From the NCBI GenBank assembly GCA_001303415.1, contig LJTN01000005.1:50725-114724 (forward strand): 64,000 bases of DNA, in the 5' to 3' direction. The notes beneath the pieces are model-generated. The model worked only from the letters and a program-made list of their open reading frames with translations. It had not been told where the DNA came from and searched no databases. Positions within the stretch are counted from its first letter, which is position 1, and each line of letters begins with the position of its first letter. Made by a program: the position numbers and the translations under genes. Shown here piece after piece: positions 18,007 to 26,848 of this stretch. This DNA comes from Myxococcales bacterium SG8_38. GTDB lineage: Bacteria; Myxococcota_A; Polyangia; Polyangiales; Houyiibacteriaceae.

Positions 18007-18387
18007 GTGCTCGAGCATGCGATCACCGGGTTGCTCCTCGTCGTGGCGGTCATCCACCTCGTCCCGGTCTCCGGGTTCTTGGGCTCCAGACAGCTCTCCG
18101 CCCTATACGGCATCGACGTCGGCAATCCCGACCTAGAGATCCTCATGCGGCACCGGGCAGTCCTCTTCGGAATCGTCGGCGCCTTTTTCGTATACTCCGC
18201 GTTCGTGCCCGCGCTCCAACCCATCGCTTTCGCGGGCGCCACGTTGAGCCTGCTCTCTTTCTTCTATCTCGCTTTCGCGGTCGGACGATACGGACCCGCG
18301 ATTCGAAAGATCGTGATTGGCGACGTGGTCGCCGCCGCCTGCCTCATCGCGGCAATCGCGCTCTACCTGATGAAAGACGAGACCTAG
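18007..18387 (+). CDS. Small four-helix membrane protein
   Basis: A 126-residue inner-membrane protein with a GTG start. Four hydrophobic helices are clear: residues 5-25, 52-72 (VLFGIVGAFFVYSAFVPAL), 74-92 and 102-122. The conserved-looking segment RHRAVLFGIVGAF resembles a family often mislabelled as phosphopantetheine adenylyltransferase in databases; no nucleotidyltransferase motif is present. It lies 55 bp after the GTPase gene and could be co-transcribed. Function unknown. Confidence 0.7.
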   Translation: MLEHAITGLLLVVAVIHLVPVSGFLGSRQLSALYGIDVGNPDLEILMRHRAVLFGIVGAFFVYSAFVPALQPIAFAGATLSLLSFFYLAFAVGRYGPAIRKIVIGDVVAAACLIAAIALYLMKDET

Positions 18388-18514
18388 TGCCCCGCGCGCA
18401 GCTCAGGTCGCGATCATCGGCTACGTCTCTTGGCTCCAGCCAGCGTACTTCGTCATCGCGACGCTCATCATCGCGCTGGCCACGGCGCTTCGCAGAGGGG
18501 CTTGAGCACCAGAT

Positions 18515-18760
18515 CTAGATGCAGCCTCCCGGCGAAAGAAACGCCGAGTAGCTCTCGCCCATTTCGTCCAAGCAGGTGCACTCGTTGGGCTCGCCCGTTG
18601 CCGTACATGAGACGGCAGGATTGGTGTTGTCCGGACCGAGGGGAGTGCCGACGCACTCGTCGCAGGGGTTGCCGCCATCGTCGTCCGCTCCACTTTCGGT
18701 TTCGCAGCCGAGAATCGTCAACATGGCAACCAGACAGCACGACAGTGCGATGGGTTTCAT
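18515..18760 (-). CDS. Small Cys-rich lipoprotein
   Basis: An 81-residue protein starting at 18760, where GGAGG lies about 6 bp upstream of the ATG (an earlier ATG has no site). The signal ends at MLTILGC, followed by an acidic tether (ETESGADDDGG). The mature part has six Cys in short spacing (NPCDECVG, SCTATGEPNECTCLDEMGE, GGC), suggesting a disulphide-bonded mini-domain on the cell surface. No family recognised. A lone minus-strand gene next to another lipoprotein gene. Confidence 0.65.
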   Translation of the reverse strand: MKPIALSCCLVAMLTILGCETESGADDDGGNPCDECVGTPLGPDNTNPAVSCTATGEPNECTCLDEMGESYSAFLSPGGCI

Positions 18761-18874
18761 GGCGGGCCTCCAGGGCGTAGAAGACACGCATCATGGCGGT
18801 TTGGTCAATGGAAAATCGCTCCGTGTTGGTGTCATGGCGAGTTCCCTCATACGTAATTGTTTACCCGCGCATGG

Positions 18875-19972
18875 TCATTGTTGTTGGGCGGCGGCTAGCT
18901 CGAAGCCCACGGCGGCTCCCGCTTCAGCGACCGAGATGATCGCATTGAACATGCCGAGCAGCGCGTCGGTTCCTTCTTGAATGTCCTGCAGAACCGAGCC
19001 CGAAACCTGCGTGGGGTCACCCTCGAAGATGTTGGCCATGCAGGCTGTCGTCGCGGGGCTGACGACCATGTCGTCGATCGAGCCGTCATCGCAGTTGACG
19101 AAATAGTTATAGCCGTTCGCTAGCGGAGGCCTCGCACAGAAAACGCCGCCGCCCGTGACGTTGCCCGGTGTTCCCTGCATGGACGCCCGATAGGAAAACG
19201 CTGCAGGACAGATGAACTCGGGATTGAAGTCGTACACGTCTTCCACCGAGATCATGATCTGCTCCGAAGCAAACGAGGGGTCCGAAGAAACGGTCTGGCT
19301 CACTGTAGCGGTCACCGTCTCACCGATCCGGAAGTCGATGTAAGCCGACCTTCCAAGCTCGTCAAAGTAGAGGGTGTTGCTGAAGCCTTGCCCAAAGGGT
19401 AGCTCGTCTTGGCCGTCCGCGGTGCGAAGCGTTCCGGAGAGTGCGGCCGAAAAGGACGAGGGTGGAATCACGCTCGCGTTCGATGCGAGGAGGTCGAGAA
19501 CCTCGACGTCGTCACTCGTGTTCAGGCTGAGGCTCACGTTGACGGGACCGGGAAGCACCCCGGAGCAACTCACGTTCACGTACCCGACCTCGGTCTGCGC
19601 GTCGCTGAAGAGACGGAACTGGACCGCTTCGGAAGGCCCGCGCGGATCGCTCGGAACAAACGTGCTCGTGAGAGCATCGAACTCGAAGGTCGCGCCGGCC
19701 AGCTCGGCGGGCAGGCATCCCGCCGCCTGCTTCCGCGCGGGCAGCACGGCCGGCGCTAGATTCTGAAACGCGGTCCCGATGGACCCGGCTGCTTCCTCGA
19801 GTCCATCGTAGGTCGCTTGGTTCTGCCCGACGAAGCTGTCTCCCAGCTCGCTCAGCTCGGACATCTGTTGTCCCAGCGCAGCATTCGGGCCACCGCCGGA
19901 ATCGTCGCTGCCACACGCAAACGCGATGGGAAGCGCCGATGCCAGCATCCAGAGCATCGCATTCTTTTCCAT
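18875..19972 (-). CDS. Lipoprotein of unknown function
   Basis: A 365-residue lipoprotein with signal MLWMLASALPIAFAC and a Gly/Asp/Ser tether. GGGAGGGAG immediately upstream supports the start at 19972. The mature N-terminus is an amphipathic helix rich in Gln and Glu; the middle is beta-rich and acidic, with paired Cys. The end (ADLFGM-like helices and VAEAGAAVGFELAAAQQQ) is Ala-rich. No enzymatic motif. It is probably an outer-membrane or surface lipoprotein of the lineage-specific kind common in this window. Confidence 0.7.
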   Translation of the reverse strand: MEKNAMLWMLASALPIAFACGSDDSGGGPNAALGQQMSELSELGDSFVGQNQATYDGLEEAAGSIGTAFQNLAPAVLPARKQAAGCLPAELAGATFEFDALTSTFVPSDPRGPSEAVQFRLFSDAQTEVGYVNVSCSGVLPGPVNVSLSLNTSDDVEVLDLLASNASVIPPSSFSAALSGTLRTADGQDELPFGQGFSNTLYFDELGRSAYIDFRIGETVTATVSQTVSSDPSFASEQIMISVEDVYDFNPEFICPAAFSYRASMQGTPGNVTGGGVFCARPPLANGYNYFVNCDDGSIDDMVVSPATTACMANIFEGDPTQVSGSVLQDIQEGTDALLGMFNAIISVAEAGAAVGFELAAAQQQ

Positions 19973-20196
19973 GGCTCCCTCCCTTCCTGGGTCAGGCCAC
20001 TATGAGAAGATGGTACCGTTGAAGGCCCCTACTGCATAAGACCCAGCACCGGGGTATTCACTGTCCCAATTGGGGAACAACACGCTCTCGTCACTTTGGG
20101 AAGCGAGGCTTCAAGGAAGCGGCTCGAGCGGCACATGAATCTCCTTGTTCTTTGTTGGCGTTGGACTATTCGTTGGGCGCGAAGGAGGACATGCGC

Positions 20197-20484
20197 ATGA
20201 AAGTCTCGCATTTCGGTCTCTTGGTTGCCTTTGTGTTGCTAGGGCTGAGCACGGCCTCGGCCGAGACGGGTCGAGACGGTCAAGCTCGCCCTGTGGCTCT
20301 GGTCATCCCTCCGGAGAAGCAGGAGCTCGATGATCGAGGTCGAGATGACGATCGGGGCCGGGATGACGATCGAGGTCGAGACGACGATCGTGGCCGGGAT
20401 GATGATCGCGGCCGAGACGACGATCGCGGCCGGGATGATGATCGCGGCCGAGACGACAATCGCGGCCGAGATCGCCGTAGGTGA
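20197..20484 (+). CDS. Secreted Asp-Arg repeat protein
   Basis: A 95-residue protein. The ATG at 20197 is chosen because AAGGAGG ends 8 bp before it; the ATG at 20191 is too close. A clear signal peptide (FGLLVAFVLLGLSTASA) precedes a 20-residue linker and then eight copies of a six-residue unit (DDRGRD, the last DNRGRD), ending RRR. The mature protein is nearly all charged and charge-balanced, hence disordered. It could bind polyanions, cations or mineral, or act as a polyampholyte linker; none of this can be shown here. Confidence 0.6.
   Translation: MKVSHFGLLVAFVLLGLSTASAETGRDGQARPVALVIPPEKQELDDRGRDDDRGRDDDRGRDDDRGRDDDRGRDDDRGRDDDRGRDDNRGRDRRR
20329..20472 (+). repeat. 18-bp coding tandem repeat, 8 copies
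   Basis: Eight head-to-tail 18-bp units with the pattern GATGACGATCGGGGCCGG, drifting at silent positions. Alternate units are more alike, giving a weak 36-bp higher order (one unit with CGAGAC, the next with CGGGAT). Each unit contains CGATCG or a near variant. The unit length keeps the reading frame, so copy number can vary without frameshift. Confidence 0.85.
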
Positions 20485-20559
20485 AGCAGGACGCGGCATC
20501 CTCCACTTGTCCTAGCGGGTCGAGTCGCGACTTGCGCTGGGCACGCGCTGCCCACACGC

Positions 20560-21447
20560 TTGGGCGCGGTGACAAGAGATGAGCAGCAGGGTGAGACCCT
20601 GTTCTTGAGCTTGAAAGGTCGCGGCCGCATCCGCGTGGTCGAGCACAAGGGTCCCGAGGGAGCCCCTACGCTGATGTTGCTCCATGGCTTGGGCGCCACG
20701 GGGCCGCTGAATTGGTTTGCCGCTTTTTCCGATCTCGCCGATCGCTACCGTGTCGTGGCGGTCGACCACCGCGGCCACGGCCAAGGGATCCGGACGCGTC
20801 GTTTTCGGTTGCAGGATTGTGCGGATGACGCCGTCGCGGTCGCCGATGCGTTGGGCATCCGCCAGTTCATCGCCGTCGGATATTCCATGGGCGGGCCCAT
20901 CGCAAAGCTCTGTTGGAGCCGGCACCCCGAGCGCGTGCTCGGACTGGTGCTTTGTGCGACGGCAAAGCATTTCACCCCGCAGCAATACCCGGTCCTCATG
21001 CGAGCGATCTTGCCGGGCGCTGTCCTCGGTGCCCGCATGGCGCCCAAGCTCGTGCTCGACCAAATCATCGAAGGCATGGTCCGGGATATCCCGTCGCCGA
21101 AGGTCAGAGACTACGTGCGCCAAGAAATGTCAGGCTCCGATCCCGCCGCGCTCGCGCAAGCAACTCGTGCCGTCATCCGTTTCTCATCGCGTGACTGGGT
21201 TTCGACGATTGCAGTCCCCACGGCCGTCGTCGTCATGACGCGGGACAAGATTGTACCTACCCGCCGTCAATACGCGCTCGCGGCTGCAGTCCCCGGTGCG
21301 AAGCAATTCGAAGTCGACGGCGATCACTACGCTTGCGCGAAGAGGGAAACCAATTTCGTGCCCGCGTTGGTCGCTGCCTGCGACCACGTCAGCGCCGCTG
21401 CGTTCGGCTGGTTGCAAAGCGAATCGGCCGGACATGCCAACCTCTAG
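20560..21447 (+). CDS. Alpha/beta hydrolase
   Basis: A 295-residue alpha/beta hydrolase fold protein without a signal peptide. Seen: MLLHGLGATGPLNWF as the oxyanion H-G loop, VVAVDHRGHGQG after strand 4, nucleophile elbow GYSMGG (Ser), a late Asp in VVMTRDKIVP and the catalytic His in VDGDHYACAK. A cap domain lies between strands 6 and 7. It could be an esterase, epoxide hydrolase or haloalkane dehalogenase-like enzyme; the substrate is unknown. The start is uncertain: TTG 20560 or GTG 20569, and neither has a strong ribosome site. Confidence 0.82.
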   Translation: MGAVTRDEQQGETLFLSLKGRGRIRVVEHKGPEGAPTLMLLHGLGATGPLNWFAAFSDLADRYRVVAVDHRGHGQGIRTRRFRLQDCADDAVAVADALGIRQFIAVGYSMGGPIAKLCWSRHPERVLGLVLCATAKHFTPQQYPVLMRAILPGAVLGARMAPKLVLDQIIEGMVRDIPSPKVRDYVRQEMSGSDPAALAQATRAVIRFSSRDWVSTIAVPTAVVVMTRDKIVPTRRQYALAAAVPGAKQFEVDGDHYACAKRETNFVPALVAACDHVSAAAFGWLQSESAGHANL

Positions 21448-21641
21448 GGTCTGACGCACGCGATGAAGCTCTCGTCGTCGAGTGAACCGTAGCTCGATCC
21501 GAATTCCACGTGGACACCCTAGCAGCGAATTGCCGGCAGACGCGCAGGCCGCACGGCGACTTCGGCTCTGATGAGGCGGCGCGCAGTTGATTTGGGGGCA
21601 AATCCCCTCGGCGGCTATGCTGATCGAGGGGGAGGGGACCA

Positions 21642-22088
21642 ATGAAGAACGGAATGCTTTTCGTCGTGGGTGCTTTGGTGTTCACAGCCGCAGCGTCGAG
21701 CTCGGGGTCTCAGGCGGCGGGGCCCACGATGGTCGACGTCGCGGAGCAGCTTTACAAGAACGCAACTCCGGAGTCGTTCGACCGCAAGTGCACGGGGCCG
21801 GGTGCCAAGCTCGAGGTGGATGGCGACCGTCATACCTGCTCGAAGGATCCGGACACGACCATCGTGCGGTTTGCCGGAGACAAGGTCACTGATGTGACCG
21901 TGCACAAGAAAGGAATCCAAAAAGCCGTGCTCGGTCAGATCAAGAGCAAGCTGGGCGGCCCGGATTCGGTCAAAACCCTGGGCGCCATGAAGATGCACTT
22001 TTGGTTCGCCAAGGACGCGACAATTGCGCTTGCGTTCCAGAGTAGCGCGCAGAGCCGCTCGACCATGCTCAGCTTCCGTTCGCCTTAG
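21642..22088 (+). CDS. Small secreted protein
   Basis: A 148-residue protein with an N-terminal export signal (MLFVVGALVFTAAASSSGSQ, cleavage likely near QAAG) and GGGGAGGGG a few bases before the ATG. The mature part has two Cys (RKCTGPG, HTCSKDP), probably a disulphide, and alternating charged and hydrophobic strands such as TTIVRFAGDKVTDVTVHKKG. No known family recognised. Likely periplasmic. Confidence 0.7.
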   Translation: MKNGMLFVVGALVFTAAASSSGSQAAGPTMVDVAEQLYKNATPESFDRKCTGPGAKLEVDGDRHTCSKDPDTTIVRFAGDKVTDVTVHKKGIQKAVLGQIKSKLGGPDSVKTLGAMKMHFWFAKDATIALAFQSSAQSRSTMLSFRSP

Positions 22089-22179
22089 GCCCTGGGGAGT
22101 ACAACTTCGCGAACGCATGGCTTCTCGTCGAAGCCGTTTTCTCTTCCCCTGCGCTGCGAATGACGGCAGAATTGCGGAC

Positions 22180-22455
22180 ATGCCTCGTCGGCAGCTCAAG
22201 CAAGCGATCAGCGCGCTTCACCGAGAGCTCGAATCGGAGACAGAGCTCGAGCCTGACGACCGCGTGGCGCTGGAGCAAGCCATCCGAGAGATACACGAGG
22301 CGCTCGACCGTGCCGACACGAAGCGCGAGCGGGAGCGAAGCGGACCTCTGAGCCGGCGCGTTTCGGCGCTTATCGAAGATTTCGAGACCTCGCATCCGCG
22401 GTTCGCCGAGATCCTCAAGAGCGTGTCGGAGAGCCTAGCAAACCTGGGCATTTGA
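22180..22455 (+). CDS. DUF4404 family protein
   Basis: A 91-residue cytoplasmic helical protein. The start at 22180 gives MPRRQLKQAISALHRELESE, the usual DUF4404 opening, followed by acidic residues, a helix REIHEALDRA and the C-terminal FETSHPRFAEILKSVSESLA with NLGI, which is the family's most typical part. The longer upstream frame overlaps the preceding gene and is discarded. Function of the family is unknown. Confidence 0.75.
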   Translation: MPRRQLKQAISALHRELESETELEPDDRVALEQAIREIHEALDRADTKRERERSGPLSRRVSALIEDFETSHPRFAEILKSVSESLANLGI

Positions 22456-22472
22456 GCCTGGTAGTCTCGCAC

Positions 22473-23336
22473 CTAGGCGTCGAGCGCGGCACGGAGCGCC
22501 GAGACCGCAGCAACATCCACGTCGAGGCGCCGTGGGTGCGGCTCGCATTGGGCAAGACCGAACGAGCAGAGGCCCCGAGCGCCCCGCACGTGGACAGTCA
22601 GAGCAACGGGCGGCCCGCCCTGTCGTGCTTGCTCGTTGACCTCGAGCTCCACCCACATGGCCGAGCCTGGCGGCCGTGACAGCAGCCAGCTTTGCAGCCC
22701 CGTCCGGTAGGTCTCCCACTCGGATTGCGGAAGATAGTCGCGGACGATCGTCTGACAGACCAGAGCTAGAAGACCGTCGTCGCCATGCGGAAGGAGAGAC
22801 GGCACCTCGCCGGCTCGAGCGAGGTGGACCGTGGGGGCATCCGGAGCGGACTGCAAGCTCCGGAACGCCCTGATCGCCAGCTCGAGTCGCGCTTCCCGTT
22901 CTCGTTCCCCGGGCCAGACGCAGGCCTTGAGCCAGCGCGCGTCCTCTTCGTGAAGCACATCGAGCGGCCGAAGGTCGAAGCCGATCCGTCTCGTCATCGG
23001 GACGGTGAGCGCCACATCGAGCTGCTCGCCGTCCTGGCGTTCCCACATCGGAGGCAGCTGATCGCCGATCAGATTGAGGCCGGCGCTAGAGCCGACGTCG
23101 AACAGCTCGAGCGGACGGGCCGGTTTGCTCGCGGTCGCGATTCGCGCAGGCCACAACCAGGCGACAGCCCTCGCCGGCTCGTTCGTTTGCAGGTGGCGCT
23201 CGGCGAGCGTGCGCCACAGGTAGGCGCGCTTAGCCGTCACGGCAAGCCGGGCGTACGCGGGCGAGCGCGCATCGAGGAATGAGCGCTGGCTCCGCATGTC
23301 GTCCCGCAAGCTCCCCGGGGCGTTCACCATGCCCAC
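22473..23336 (-). CDS. DUF2332 family protein
   Basis: A 287-residue protein. Recognised from ELFDVGSSAGLNLIGDQLPP (the family's E-L-G-x-S-A-G-L-N-L motif), the R-R-I-G-F-D-L-R-P-L-D segment, WLKACVWPGEREREARLELA and the late strand MWVELEV. The glycine-rich first motif resembles an S-adenosylmethionine-binding loop, but no activity is established for the family. It converges with the DUF4404 gene, ending 17 bp from it. Confidence 0.8.
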   Translation of the reverse strand: MGMVNAPGSLRDDMRSQRSFLDARSPAYARLAVTAKRAYLWRTLAERHLQTNEPARAVAWLWPARIATASKPARPLELFDVGSSAGLNLIGDQLPPMWERQDGEQLDVALTVPMTRRIGFDLRPLDVLHEEDARWLKACVWPGEREREARLELAIRAFRSLQSAPDAPTVHLARAGEVPSLLPHGDDGLLALVCQTIVRDYLPQSEWETYRTGLQSWLLSRPPGSAMWVELEVNEQARQGGPPVALTVHVRGARGLCSFGLAQCEPHPRRLDVDVAAVSALRAALDA

Positions 23337-23446
23337 ACTATCTCACAAAAAAGCGCGCGGCGACGTCGGCCCTTCATAGTTTTCCCCTAGTGCAGTAGGG
23401 TGATCGTAGCGCCGTGCTCCAGCCTGACGCGCGGCCGAAAGGAGAC

Positions 23447-24037
23447 ATGACGATGACTTACCGGAGAAATCACAAGTGGGTGGGCCGAATCGCTGCGGCG
23501 ACTCTATCTTTGCTTATGGGCACCTTCGCTCCCGCATGCGGTGACGATGACGACGGAGGAGCCGGCACGGGCGGAACGGCGGGCACGGGTGGAACCGGGG
23601 GCGCCGCGGGCACGGGCGGTACCGCGGGGACGGGCGGCACTGCCGGCACGGGAGGTACCGGGGGTACCGGGGGTACGGGCGGCGCGAACGGCGCTACCTT
23701 CGATCTCAGCTTTTCCGGCACGAGCTTTCAGGGGGCGCACGGCGGCCAGACCATGTACTTCGCCTTGTGGAACGACGCCGATCAGTCAGCCGCAGAGGAC
23801 ACCTGGCAGGCAACGATCGACGCCAATCCGCTGACCGTTTCCCGGCCCGATGCTCTGGTGGAGGGGGAAAGCTACACCCTCTACTACTTCGCAGACGTCG
23901 ACGGCGACGGCACTTGCGATGGTCCGGCGGTTGCCATGGATCACGCCTGGTCCGAGCCGATTCCGAACGTGAGCGCGGATGTCGCGATCGATGCAACGCA
24001 CAACGTCAATTTCGACGGAGACTGCTCGAAGCACTGA
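23447..24037 (+). CDS. Lipoprotein with Gly-Thr-Gly-Gly linker
   Basis: A 196-residue lipoprotein. The start at 23447 has AGGAGA just upstream. The signal ends MGTFAPAC (Cys31), followed by an acidic run and about 45 residues of Gly/Thr/Ala repeats (residues 37-81), a flexible stalk common on deltaproteobacterial surface lipoproteins. The folded domain after it (TFDLSFSGTSFQGAHGGQTM, YFADVDGDGTCDGPAVAMDH) is beta-rich and has a D-V-D-G-D-G-T-C-D loop that could bind calcium. Function unknown. Confidence 0.75.
   Translation: MTMTYRRNHKWVGRIAAATLSLLMGTFAPACGDDDDGGAGTGGTAGTGGTGGAAGTGGTAGTGGTAGTGGTGGTGGTGGANGATFDLSFSGTSFQGAHGGQTMYFALWNDADQSAAEDTWQATIDANPLTVSRPDALVEGESYTLYYFADVDGDGTCDGPAVAMDHAWSEPIPNVSADVAIDATHNVNFDGDCSKH
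23555..23690 (+). repeat. Gly/Thr/Ala-coding short tandem repeat
   Basis: Degenerate 9- to 12-bp units of the type GGCACGGGCGGA encode the linker of the lipoprotein above. The repeat is purely in-frame and guanine-rich on the plus strand, so it may form secondary structure and vary in length. Confidence 0.7.
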
Positions 24038-24116
24038 GCCTACGGCCGGCTGGCAGGCCTCCCCTCGACACGGCGGCCTTATCCATCAAGAGTTCGCCCT
24101 TGACCGAGCCGAGGCC

Positions 24117-25340
24117 ATGACCACCGAAATCAAGACCAGCGACAGCCTGCGCGGGGTTCGTTACGAGATCCGCGGACAGCTTGCGCAACGCGCCCACGAG
24201 ATGGAGCGTCAAGGGTACGAGATCATCTCGTTGAACATCGGCAACCCCGGGCTCTTCGGGTTTCGTACCCCGGAGACCATGCGGATGGCGATGATCGAGA
24301 ACCTTCCGAGCAGCGAGGCCTACTGCCACCAGAAGGGCATCTTTCCGGCGCGCGAAGCGGTGGTGATGCAGCAGCAGGAACGCAACATCTTGAACGTGAC
24401 GGCCGAGCACGTCTTCATCGGGAACGGCGTGAGCGAGCTGATCGACTTGACGCTGCGTGCGTTGCTCAACCGGGGCGACGAAGTGCTGATCCCGAGCCCC
24501 GATTATCCGCTTTGGACGGCGTCGGTCACCCTCAACGGGGGCCGGGCCGTGCACTACCCGTGTCCTCCTCAGAATCGATTCGAGCCCGACCTCGAGGCGC
24601 TCGAGCGCCTCATCACCGACCGCACCCGCGCGATCGTCATCATCAATCCCAACAATCCAACGGGCGCCGTCTACAGCCGAAAGACGCTCGAAGCGATGGT
24701 GGCCCTCGCAGAGCGGCACAATCTCGTCCTATTCAGCGACGAGATCTACGACGGCATGGTGTACGACGACGCCGAGTTCTTTCCGATTGCGCCGCTGGTG
24801 AAGAACACCTTGTGCGGGACGTTCAGCGGATTGTCGAAAGTATACCGTGCATGTGGCTTCCGCGTGGGCTGGGTCGTGTTCAGCGGCACCAATGAGCTCG
24901 CCAAGGACTACCTGCACGGTCTCGACCTGCTGGCATCTCTGCGCCTTTGCAGCAACGTCCCCGGTCAGTGGGGAGTGCAGACCGCCCTCGGCGGATACCA
25001 GAGCTTGAACAAGCTGATCCGTCCGGGTGGGCGCTTGTATGAGTCACGCCAGGCCGTGATCCGCGGCGTCGAAGCGAGCGAGTATCTGAGCCTCGTCGCG
25101 CCTCGTGGCTCGATGTATGCATTCATCGGGGCCGACACCCACAAGCTGCCCGGATTCGACGACCAGGAATTCGCCATGGAGCTGCTCGAAACACAACACG
25201 TGCTCGTGGCGCCGGGGTCTAGCTTCAACGTGGATTACCGGAACTATTTCCGCGTCACCATCTTGCCGGAAGCCAAGATCATCGACGACGTATTCCAGCG
25301 CATGGAAAAGGCGCTGAAGGCCTACCGGGAGAAGCTCTGA
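24117..25340 (+). CDS. alaA: Pyridoxal-phosphate aminotransferase, AlaA-like (glutamate-pyruvate)
   Basis: A 407-residue class I/II aminotransferase. The start at 24117 gives the AlaA-type N-terminus with LRGVRYEIRGQLAQRAHEME and the Y-E-I-I-S-L-N-I-G-N-P block. PLP-binding features are GNGVSELIDL, IINPNNPTGAVYS (Asn and Pro contacts), LFSDEIYDGM (Asp) and the Schiff-base Lys in FSGLSKVYRACGFRVGW. In enterobacteria AlaA makes alanine from pyruvate with glutamate. The gene appears monocistronic. Confidence 0.85.
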   Translation: MTTEIKTSDSLRGVRYEIRGQLAQRAHEMERQGYEIISLNIGNPGLFGFRTPETMRMAMIENLPSSEAYCHQKGIFPAREAVVMQQQERNILNVTAEHVFIGNGVSELIDLTLRALLNRGDEVLIPSPDYPLWTASVTLNGGRAVHYPCPPQNRFEPDLEALERLITDRTRAIVIINPNNPTGAVYSRKTLEAMVALAERHNLVLFSDEIYDGMVYDDAEFFPIAPLVKNTLCGTFSGLSKVYRACGFRVGWVVFSGTNELAKDYLHGLDLLASLRLCSNVPGQWGVQTALGGYQSLNKLIRPGGRLYESRQAVIRGVEASEYLSLVAPRGSMYAFIGADTHKLPGFDDQEFAMELLETQHVLVAPGSSFNVDYRNYFRVTILPEAKIIDDVFQRMEKALKAYREKL

Positions 25341-25387
25341 GACTCACTCGGTAAAGCCATCGCAGCAGCGACCAGTAGGCATCATCA

Positions 25388-25732
25388 TCACACTGCCACC
25401 TCCTCCAGTGGGGGTGGCATGGAGGGTCGACCCGCGGCATGTGCGCCGGCGAGTGCAATGGCGTTCTCGATCGTGTCGCTCAGGACGACGCCAGGGCGCC
25501 GATCGATCTGCGACTTCCTTAGAAGCCGGAGGGGCTGAGGCTGCACGCTGCTCAGCACGGCGAGACACCTTTGCTTGGCCAGTTGGTCGAGCGCGCTTTC
25601 CAAAGCCACCAGACCGGTCGCGTCCATCGCATGAACCTCGTCCATCAGTAAGACGAGCGCTTTGGTTTGGTCGGTGATCACGTTGAGCGTCGCCATGGAG
25701 GCGCCTGGGTTCGCGTAACGGGTCTGCGCCAT
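25388..25732 (-). pseudogene. STAS domain fragment (SulP transporter C-terminus-like)
   Basis: A 114-residue frame containing a STAS domain: ALVLLMDEVHAMDATGLVAL (the D-A-T-G/S-L motif) and LAVLSSVQPQPLRLLRKSQI, then VLSDTIENAIALAGAH. The arrangement matches the cytoplasmic tail of SulP anion transporters better than a SpoIIAA-type antagonist. No transmembrane transporter part is found upstream within 140 bp in any frame. It could be a stand-alone STAS protein, but the missing first strand (about 20 residues) argues for a remnant. Confidence 0.5.
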
Positions 25733-25873
25733 GAATCAGATCGTCTCGGCCGGAGCGAGCATCGCCTACATGCGCCCTCCCAAGGACGCAGTCAAAGAAG
25801 CTGCGATGCCGTGCCGCTCTCGCCTGGAGTGCACGAGGCCGGTGTGTCAAACGGAACGGAGGAGGACGGCGGC

Positions 25874-26848
25874 GTGAGAGCAGTTGTGTACGAGCGATAT
25901 GGGCCGCCCGAGGTTTTGGGGTTGGCGGAGGTGCCAAAGCCCACGCCAAAGGACGACGAAGTCCTGATCAAGACCCATGCGACCACGGTCACATCAGGGG
26001 ACTGGAGGGTGCGCAGCCTCGATGTCCCCCTCGGCTTCAAGCTCATCTCGCGTTTGATCTTCGGAGTACGCAAGCCCAAGCAGCCGATTTTGGGAACGGA
26101 GCTGGCCGGAGAAGTGGAGTCGGTCGGCAAGGACGTGAGCCAATTCCGAGTCGGGGACCCGGTGGTTGCGTTTGCCGGCGCCAGCATGGGTTGTCATGCG
26201 GAGTACAAGTGCATGCCGGCGAACGGGGCAGTGACGCGCAAACCGTCCAATCTGACGTTCGAGGAAGCGGCTGCGCTATCGTTCGGCGGCACCACCGCAT
26301 TGCACTTTTTCCGTTTGGGAAACCTTCAAAGCGGCGAAAAAGTGCTCATCAATGGGGCTTCCGGCGCGGTCGGCACGGCCGCCGTACAGCTGGCGAAGCA
26401 TTTTGGCGCGGAGGTGACGGGGGTCTGCAGCACCGCCAACGTGGAGCTCGTGCGAAGGCTCGGCGCCGACCACGTGATCGACTACACCAAGGAAGACTTC
26501 ACGCGGAGCGGTCGGACGTACGACGTAATCATGGACACGGCGGGCACGGCGCCCTACTCGCGATGCAGGAAGTCGCTCCACGAGGGAGGCCGCCTTCTTC
26601 TGGTCCTGGCAGGTCTGCCAAGCATGCTTCAAATCCCATGGGCGGCGCTGACGAGCCGCCACAAGATCATCGCGGGGCCTGCGGCGGAGCGCCCGGAGGA
26701 CTTGCGCTTGCTCGCGCAGCTCGCCGAGGCCGGAGAATTCAAGCCGGTCATCGATCGGCGCTTCCCGCTCGAGCAAATCGTCGAAGCGCATCGGTACGTC
26801 GACGCTGGGCACAAGAAGGGAAACGTCGTCATCACGGCGTGGCGCTAG
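25874..26848 (+). CDS. Zinc-independent MDR oxidoreductase (quinone reductase-like)
   Basis: A 324-residue medium-chain dehydrogenase/reductase. The GTG at 25874 follows GGAGGA and gives the usual RAVVYERYGPPEVLGL opening. The N-terminal GroES-like fold has ILGTELAGEVESVGKDVSQF; the Rossmann fold has VLINGASGAVGTAAVQLAKH for NADPH and the GADHVIDYTKEDF strand. No catalytic-zinc Cys/His set is present, so quinone-reductase or enoyl-reductase-like chemistry is expected. Substrate unknown. Confidence 0.88.
   Translation: MRAVVYERYGPPEVLGLAEVPKPTPKDDEVLIKTHATTVTSGDWRVRSLDVPLGFKLISRLIFGVRKPKQPILGTELAGEVESVGKDVSQFRVGDPVVAFAGASMGCHAEYKCMPANGAVTRKPSNLTFEEAAALSFGGTTALHFFRLGNLQSGEKVLINGASGAVGTAAVQLAKHFGAEVTGVCSTANVELVRRLGADHVIDYTKEDFTRSGRTYDVIMDTAGTAPYSRCRKSLHEGGRLLLVLAGLPSMLQIPWAALTSRHKIIAGPAAERPEDLRLLAQLAEAGEFKPVIDRRFPLEQIVEAHRYVDAGHKKGNVVITAWR

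Noticed and set aside
20329..20472. Possible CRISPR-like repeats
   Set aside because: Contiguous 18-bp in-frame coding repeats without spacers; the 27-bp repeats at 27568 are rejected for the same reason.
21448..21641. Possible C-terminal gene remnant on the minus strand (ends ESFIACVRP)
   Set aside because: Only about 25 residues after a stop codon; too short to support.
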